Source: Nemophila menziesii
Taxonomy: Eukaryota; Streptophyta; Magnoliopsida; Boraginales; Hydrophyllaceae
Reading direction: 5' to 3'
NCBI GenBank assembly: GCA_029959085.1
Contig: JARWIR010000002.1
Location: 78,520,224 to 78,584,223, forward strand
DNA length: 64,000 nucleotides
How positions within the stretch are numbered: position 1 is the stretch's first letter; every line of letters begins with the position of its first letter. The notes under the pieces were generated by a model that worked only from the letters and a program-made list of their open reading frames with translations, was not told the DNA's origin and did not search any database. Below, piece by piece: positions 59,693 to 64,000 of this stretch. A program made the position numbers and the translations under genes.

Positions 59693-61230
59693 TGGTGTCG
59701 CCTAGGGTGTGATAAAATTAAGATAAATATAAGCCAGAAAACAATGCACTTACACCCTAGACAAGCACAGTACTGCAAGTATTACAGGACGTATGCAAGT
59801 TCTAATGATAAGTTGAATTCGTTCTCAGGGACTTAGTGTGTTAAACGAATGAGCAGAATTAACGAGTAAGAAGTAATTAATTAAAAGACAGGAAATAAAA
59901 GAGAATAATTCGAGATTAATAATTAAACTAAGGAAAATTAAAGACAATAAAATAAATACGATGAAATATGAGATGAGAAGTATAACTTAGGTTTTGCTAG
60001 TATGCACTAATCCTTCTAATTCTTTCTATCAAATCTAGTTAATAAGGGAGATAATTATCTCTTAGATACTTAGTCAGGATTCTAAATTCCTATACCTTAG
60101 ACCTTGAGAGCGACTAAGGGGGCTACAGACACACCACGAGGGTGGTTTAAAAAGGGTTTTCCTACGCCACTAGGTTCCTAAGCAACCAATTTCCAATCAT
60201 GGTGATAGTGATTAAATTATACCCTAATGACTATCTAGTTAGAATTAGTGTTGTCAAGACCAATATCGACACTAGACGTTATGTGGTGTTTCAATAATTA
60301 GACACCCAGCTAAGGCGATCATCTAACTACTATTAAGGTAATCCTAAACGTTGCACACCGCAAGGAAAACAGTCATTAAATCAAAACACATAAACAAATA
60401 TATAGGTAAGAAGCTAATATCAGATTAAAACATATAATTCGCAAAGAAACTTAGATATAAAGAAAATATAATTCATAGATTATACATGATGCAAAACCCA
60501 AGCTATGGGAAAATTAGTTAATACCTGAAGGAAATAAACTAAAAGAAATAATAAAAGACTTCATCTTGCTCTATACAATAATATTGATGATAATAAACCT
60601 AAAGACTAATTACTATGAGGTAAGGATGATTACAAGTGATATAAGGGTGTATTTATAGGTGTTTAGAAGAACTAATTCGTTTTCTTGAAGGAGAAGGTAA
60701 GTAGTGGACTCTAAGCCCAACTCAAATTCGTAACCCTAAAATATGAAATCAGGTCCGTTTTTGTTTTGGTCCTAACAGCTTCAATTCTTACCCGTTTGAC
60801 GCATATGAGTAGTCGAAATTAATCGTCTCAGAAAGATCTCCAACTTTTCTCTTGACCGTTTCTCCAAATTCCCCACCGATTTTGAGATATAATCTGATTT
60901 GTGGTCGTCGGTGGTGAAATTCAGATTTAAGGCAACTTTTCCTTTTCCATATTTTTAGCTTTTCTTTCATTATCTCCAATTTCCATGCCTATCTCTTTCC
61001 ATATCTCTTAGTCTTTGACTTGGACTCTAATTAATCTCCATAATTATCTTTAAAACTTCACACTAAATAAATAATTAAACCCAGTATGCTCTAAAAATAA
61101 TAATTTACTAAATCAAGACTAGAAATAGGAAAGTGTAAGATTTCTCAAGAAAATCGACTAAAAAGACTTCTAAATCACTAAAAATGATGTCTCATCCTAA
61201 TATTAATCTATCTCAAATGAGGAGACATCA
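59693..61230 (-). repeat. Gypsy 3' LTR (1,538 bp)
   Basis: On plus it runs from TGGTGTCGCCTAGG to GGAGACATCA, so on its own strand it reads TGATGTCTCC...GGCGACACCA with TG...CA ends. It is the intact reference for the solo LTRs at 30590 and 53631 and the fragments in the tandem array. Confidence 0.9.
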
Positions 61231-62779
61231 AGACCCCCAACTCAAAGTTGTATACAATAAAGATAAAAACAAAGGGAAGTCTCTAAATACACACCTAGGT
61301 AATTTTTAATATAATGGGAAGAACATAGCAGAATATATAGAATAGACATAAACCAACTAATCAGAAAATTTCATGCAATAATATTTACAAACTACATACC
61401 TGTACACTTCTCATATCCATAGTCAACACGGTTTGAATTCAAGATCAGATTAGTATCGCAATGTAAGAAGGATTGGGACTTTGCTCAGTTCACCAAGGAA
61501 GCTATAGTTTGTTCACCGAACTTTCACTCGTATCCAAGATCCACTTAACTACTCTATTGGCTTAATCACTTCTCAATTACATAGCAAAGAATCAAAAGGT
61601 CTTTAAGGTTGTAATTTTGGCTTAGGGACGGTATGATAGTATATTTGGATAATGTAGAGTGAGCTTTTGGCTCACTCCTCACTAGCCATCAACGAATCGC
61701 CCTAGAGCTTGAGTTACTCTCATAAAACGTTTCTCACTCAACCCAATGAATTCTTTGATGCACAAAGTAGCATCCCCAAAAACCCAATTAAAGCATAAAA
61801 TGTTCACATAAAAATTCCACTTTGCCGGTCCGAATATATATTCTTTTCAAATCAATTTTTTTTCTTTTGTATAGCTATTACTCTCTTTTTTATGTTCGAG
61901 ATATCACGCTATTTTTTTCCTAAATTATGCCTTTTCATAATGTTATCTCGTAGCTTCTTTTTCATTCACTATTACCCCGACAAAGGGTTACAGTATAAAC
62001 CTGTTAATCATCATCAATATAATCACATAGCACAATTAATAAGCTCAAAAATCCCATCTCAATAACAATTCCCATAATGGTGGACCCACCACCCCAAACT
62101 CAAGCTCTAAAAAAACTGTCTATGCATCGCGATTCGAGTGCGGGTCATATGGAAAAGTCCTATAATCTAAAGGATATGGCTTATAACGTGGCTAATAAAA
62201 AGGCTAGAAGGGGCTGAGAAGGATATACCATATTAAATCAAATAACAGGGTGAGAAGGTATAAAAAGGCTTCAAGTTGCTTCAATATGAAAGAACTGCCT
62301 TAATCACTTTCTACACCATGTAATTTCGTTATTTTATTACCTTTAGAACTTTAATCAAATAGGTTTCTCAACTAGCTTGGATCTCACGACCTACACACTA
62401 CTCAAGGCTCCCTGAGATCGAACATACTAACTATCGCATTGCTTACTAATCTTTTCTTTACTATCAATGTGTGTTTTCCTGCAAATACTCAAAGCATACA
62501 AAATAAAATAGCTCATAAACATACTACTTTCTTTTATTAACTCACTGAGCTTATGCTTTCAAGCTATTAAACACACTCTACATCTAATTCCCATGTATAA
62601 AAAATTTGAATTTCTACCTAAAAACAGAAAAATGGAGATGAGAGACAACGAATCCCCACACCCCAACTCAAAAATGAGCCGTGTCCCCACGAATCGAAAA
62701 AGACTCGAAACAAAAATTAAAATTAGCAGATAACATATTTATAGAAATGGTAAGGAAGAAAGAGAACATACTCTCGAGG
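61231..62779 (-). other. Non-coding 3' internal region with repeated polypurine-tract-like motifs
   Basis: Three related purine-rich motifs on the minus strand: TTTGAGTTGGGGGTCT (61231-61250, next to the LTR), GCTTGAGTTTGGGGTGGTGG (about 62086-62106) and TTTTGAGTTGGGGTGTGGGG (about 62655-62674, just after the ORF). No coding sequence was seen between them. Confidence 0.7.
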
Positions 62780-63988
62780 CTATTGCCTCGCATTATCGAT
62801 ATCCAAGATAGGATTTGCTTGATCTTTATTTAATTGCTCAAGGAGTGTCATGATGTGCACTTGATTGGCTTTAATTTGTGCCACATCTTCGGCTAAGGAA
62901 GTTTGAGCTTCTTTGAAATTGTTTAAACTCTCCTCCATCTTCTCTTGCCAACTTTGCTCCTTTTCTTCTTTTGATATTTGCGTAGAACCCACTCCTCTCA
63001 AGACTTTCATGATCCAAGCATTATCAATAGTACTCTTTTCAAATTCGAATTTCTCTTCTTCACCCAATATTATTTTCGCTTTTCGCACAAAAACCGTGAT
63101 CATATTAGGATATTTAACATTATAAACCGATCTAGGAGAGACTGAAAATCGCATCACCTCCTCAAAGATCAACTGTGCCACATCTACTTCTTCTCCCCTC
63201 AAAATACAATCCAAAAGTAGAGCGTTCTTCTTAGTCACATCCAAAGTTCTTGTGTTTCCAAAGACATTAGTTATAAGGAAATTGTGCCAAACTCTAGCAT
63301 CCGGTTGAAGATATTTGTAAGGCCAAGGTGCCTTCAGTTCTCCCTTATGTGATTGCACTTTCTCCTTGTCTACAACGTGCTCAAAAAGCAAATCCCAATC
63401 ACAGATTCTTTGTTTAGCCACCGCTTTACTATACTTGCATGATCCAATTAATTTCTTAAACTGGAAGTGGTTTCTAATTTCTTTAACCGTGAAAGGAACT
63501 AACTTTCCTCTAATCGGAACACAACCTTCACTATCTCGGCTAAAAAGGCCTAAATAGAAATCTAAAACTAACTCATGACATAAATCAGAACGTCTTACCA
63601 CGAATGTAGACCAACCCAATCTTTCACCAAGCTCCAAGAATCTCTTATACTCTCCTGTACCAACTTCTTCATCGAATACTTTCTCATAAGCAAAAGGTAG
63701 TTCCTGTAATGATTTTTCTGCAGAAGCTATCAAGGCCTTTGAAGCTTTCTCTTTATCTTTGGGTGTAGGACCTTTGAATGGAAGAGGTTGTGTTTTATTC
63801 TTGGAATAAAGTGGAACCATTTTTCCCATAGAATGAAACATAGCCGGCTTACCTCCTTCTTCAACATCAATTTTACCCTTAGCTTTGGAACTAGAACCTT
63901 TGTTACTTGATTTCTTCTCAATTGGACCCAATACCTTACTTTTCTTCACCTCCCTCTTGTTAGATAATGTTTCTATTCTTTTAGTCAT
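62780..63988 (-). CDS. Plant-transposon-protein ORF of the gypsy element (late or env-like position)
   Basis: Intact 402-codon frame from ATG at 63988 to TAG at 62780. The N-terminal ~90 residues are Lys/Ser-rich and basic. The middle (about 95-290) fits the plant retroelement domain called putative plant transposon protein: FLELGERLGWSTFV, ELVLDFYLGL, VRGKLVPFTVKEI-like, RVWHNFLITNVFGNTRTLDV and KNALLLDCILRGEEVDVAQL. The C-terminus is coiled coil (EEKEQSWQEKMEESLNNF; ENLNKDQAN-like tail). In Athila-type elements such an ORF lies between pol and the 3' LTR, as here. Its function is unknown. The open frame suggests a fairly young insertion. Confidence 0.75.
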   Translation of the reverse strand: MTKRIETLSNKREVKKSKVLGPIEKKSSNKGSSSKAKGKIDVEEGGKPAMFHSMGKMVPLYSKNKTQPLPFKGPTPKDKEKASKALIASAEKSLQELPFAYEKVFDEEVGTGEYKRFLELGERLGWSTFVVRRSDLCHELVLDFYLGLFSRDSEGCVPIRGKLVPFTVKEIRNHFQFKKLIGSCKYSKAVAKQRICDWDLLFEHVVDKEKVQSHKGELKAPWPYKYLQPDARVWHNFLITNVFGNTRTLDVTKKNALLLDCILRGEEVDVAQLIFEEVMRFSVSPRSVYNVKYPNMITVFVRKAKIILGEEEKFEFEKSTIDNAWIMKVLRGVGSTQISKEEKEQSWQEKMEESLNNFKEAQTSLAEDVAQIKANQVHIMTLLEQLNKDQANPILDIDNARQ

Positions 63989-64000
63989 CTTAATTGACCC

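Larger units (their letters stand above)
59693..64000 (-). mobile_element. Gypsy (Athila/Tat-like) LTR retrotransposon, 3' part
   Basis: Minus-strand element entering from the right edge. Its 3' LTR is 59693-61230. Immediately upstream on the minus strand is the purine-rich tract TTTGAGTTGGGGGTCT (61231-61250), the normal position for a polypurine tract, which fixes the orientation. Further right are ~1.5 kb of non-coding sequence and a 402-codon ORF. gag-pol and the 5' LTR must lie past 64000, if present. It inserted into a LINE; the left-flank bases are GTAAT (59688-59692). Confidence 0.82.

Noticed and set aside
1..64000. CRISPR arrays, operons, telomeric or centromeric short satellites, rRNA genes
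   Set aside because: None were seen. The window is plant nuclear DNA, and its only long tandem array is the 5.98-kb unit.

Overview
This is a window of plant nuclear DNA, most likely from a eudicot. It is AT-rich, its genes have many GT...AG introns, and it holds plant gene families: a tRNA isopentenyltransferase with a C-terminal zinc finger, a DC1 protein, an F-box/FBA protein and a RAB6-interacting golgin homologue. It is packed with plant transposable elements. I cannot name the genus from the sequence alone. No prokaryotic, organellar or CRISPR features were seen.

Layout. Positions 1-18444 are a tandem array of a ~5,985-bp unit: three full copies (periods 5983, 5987 and 5986) and a 488-bp partial fourth. 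It runs off the left edge of the window. Each unit carries part of a decayed Mutator-like (MULE) transposase, a ~385-bp-arm hairpin, and a diverged LTR fragment with a 330-bp hAT element nested in it. The right flank of the array (to 18956) keeps the MULE N-terminus that the repeated units lack. Next come a hAT MITE (19485-20060), a CACTA MITE (20631-20909) and a DC1 gene with two frameshifts (21992-23765, minus). A Pack-MULE-like element (24209-25547, 9-bp TSD) holds exons that look like the chloroplast NDH assembly factor CRR6. It is followed by an intact ten-exon IPT2-type gene (26038-28018, minus) and a foldback element with a (GGT)n block (~28300-29250).

A decayed L1-type LINE fills ~29750-36950 on the minus strand; a 1514-bp solo LTR (TSD CACAC) splits its zf-RVT domain. 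To its right are a 1040-bp hAT element (37469-38508), an intact F-box gene (39981-41156, minus) with a SINE just upstream, and a copia element (42447-46299, TSD CTAGT) with decayed coding sequence. A second (CCA/GGT)n foldback, another hAT element, a second SINE, a LINE RNase H fragment and a deleted gypsy pol fragment follow. A second solo LTR lies at 53631-55249.

The right end has a four-exon RAB6-interacting golgin homologue (57279-58026, minus) and a LINE remnant (58330-59692). That remnant was invaded by a gypsy element whose 3' LTR (59693-61230) is of the same family as the two solo LTRs. The element's late, env-like/plant-transposon ORF (62780-63988) lies to the right, and it continues beyond the window.

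The four host genes are independent single genes; I see no shared pathway or regulation. Most of the window's structure is a record of nested transposition, solo-LTR formation and one recent segmental tandem amplification.
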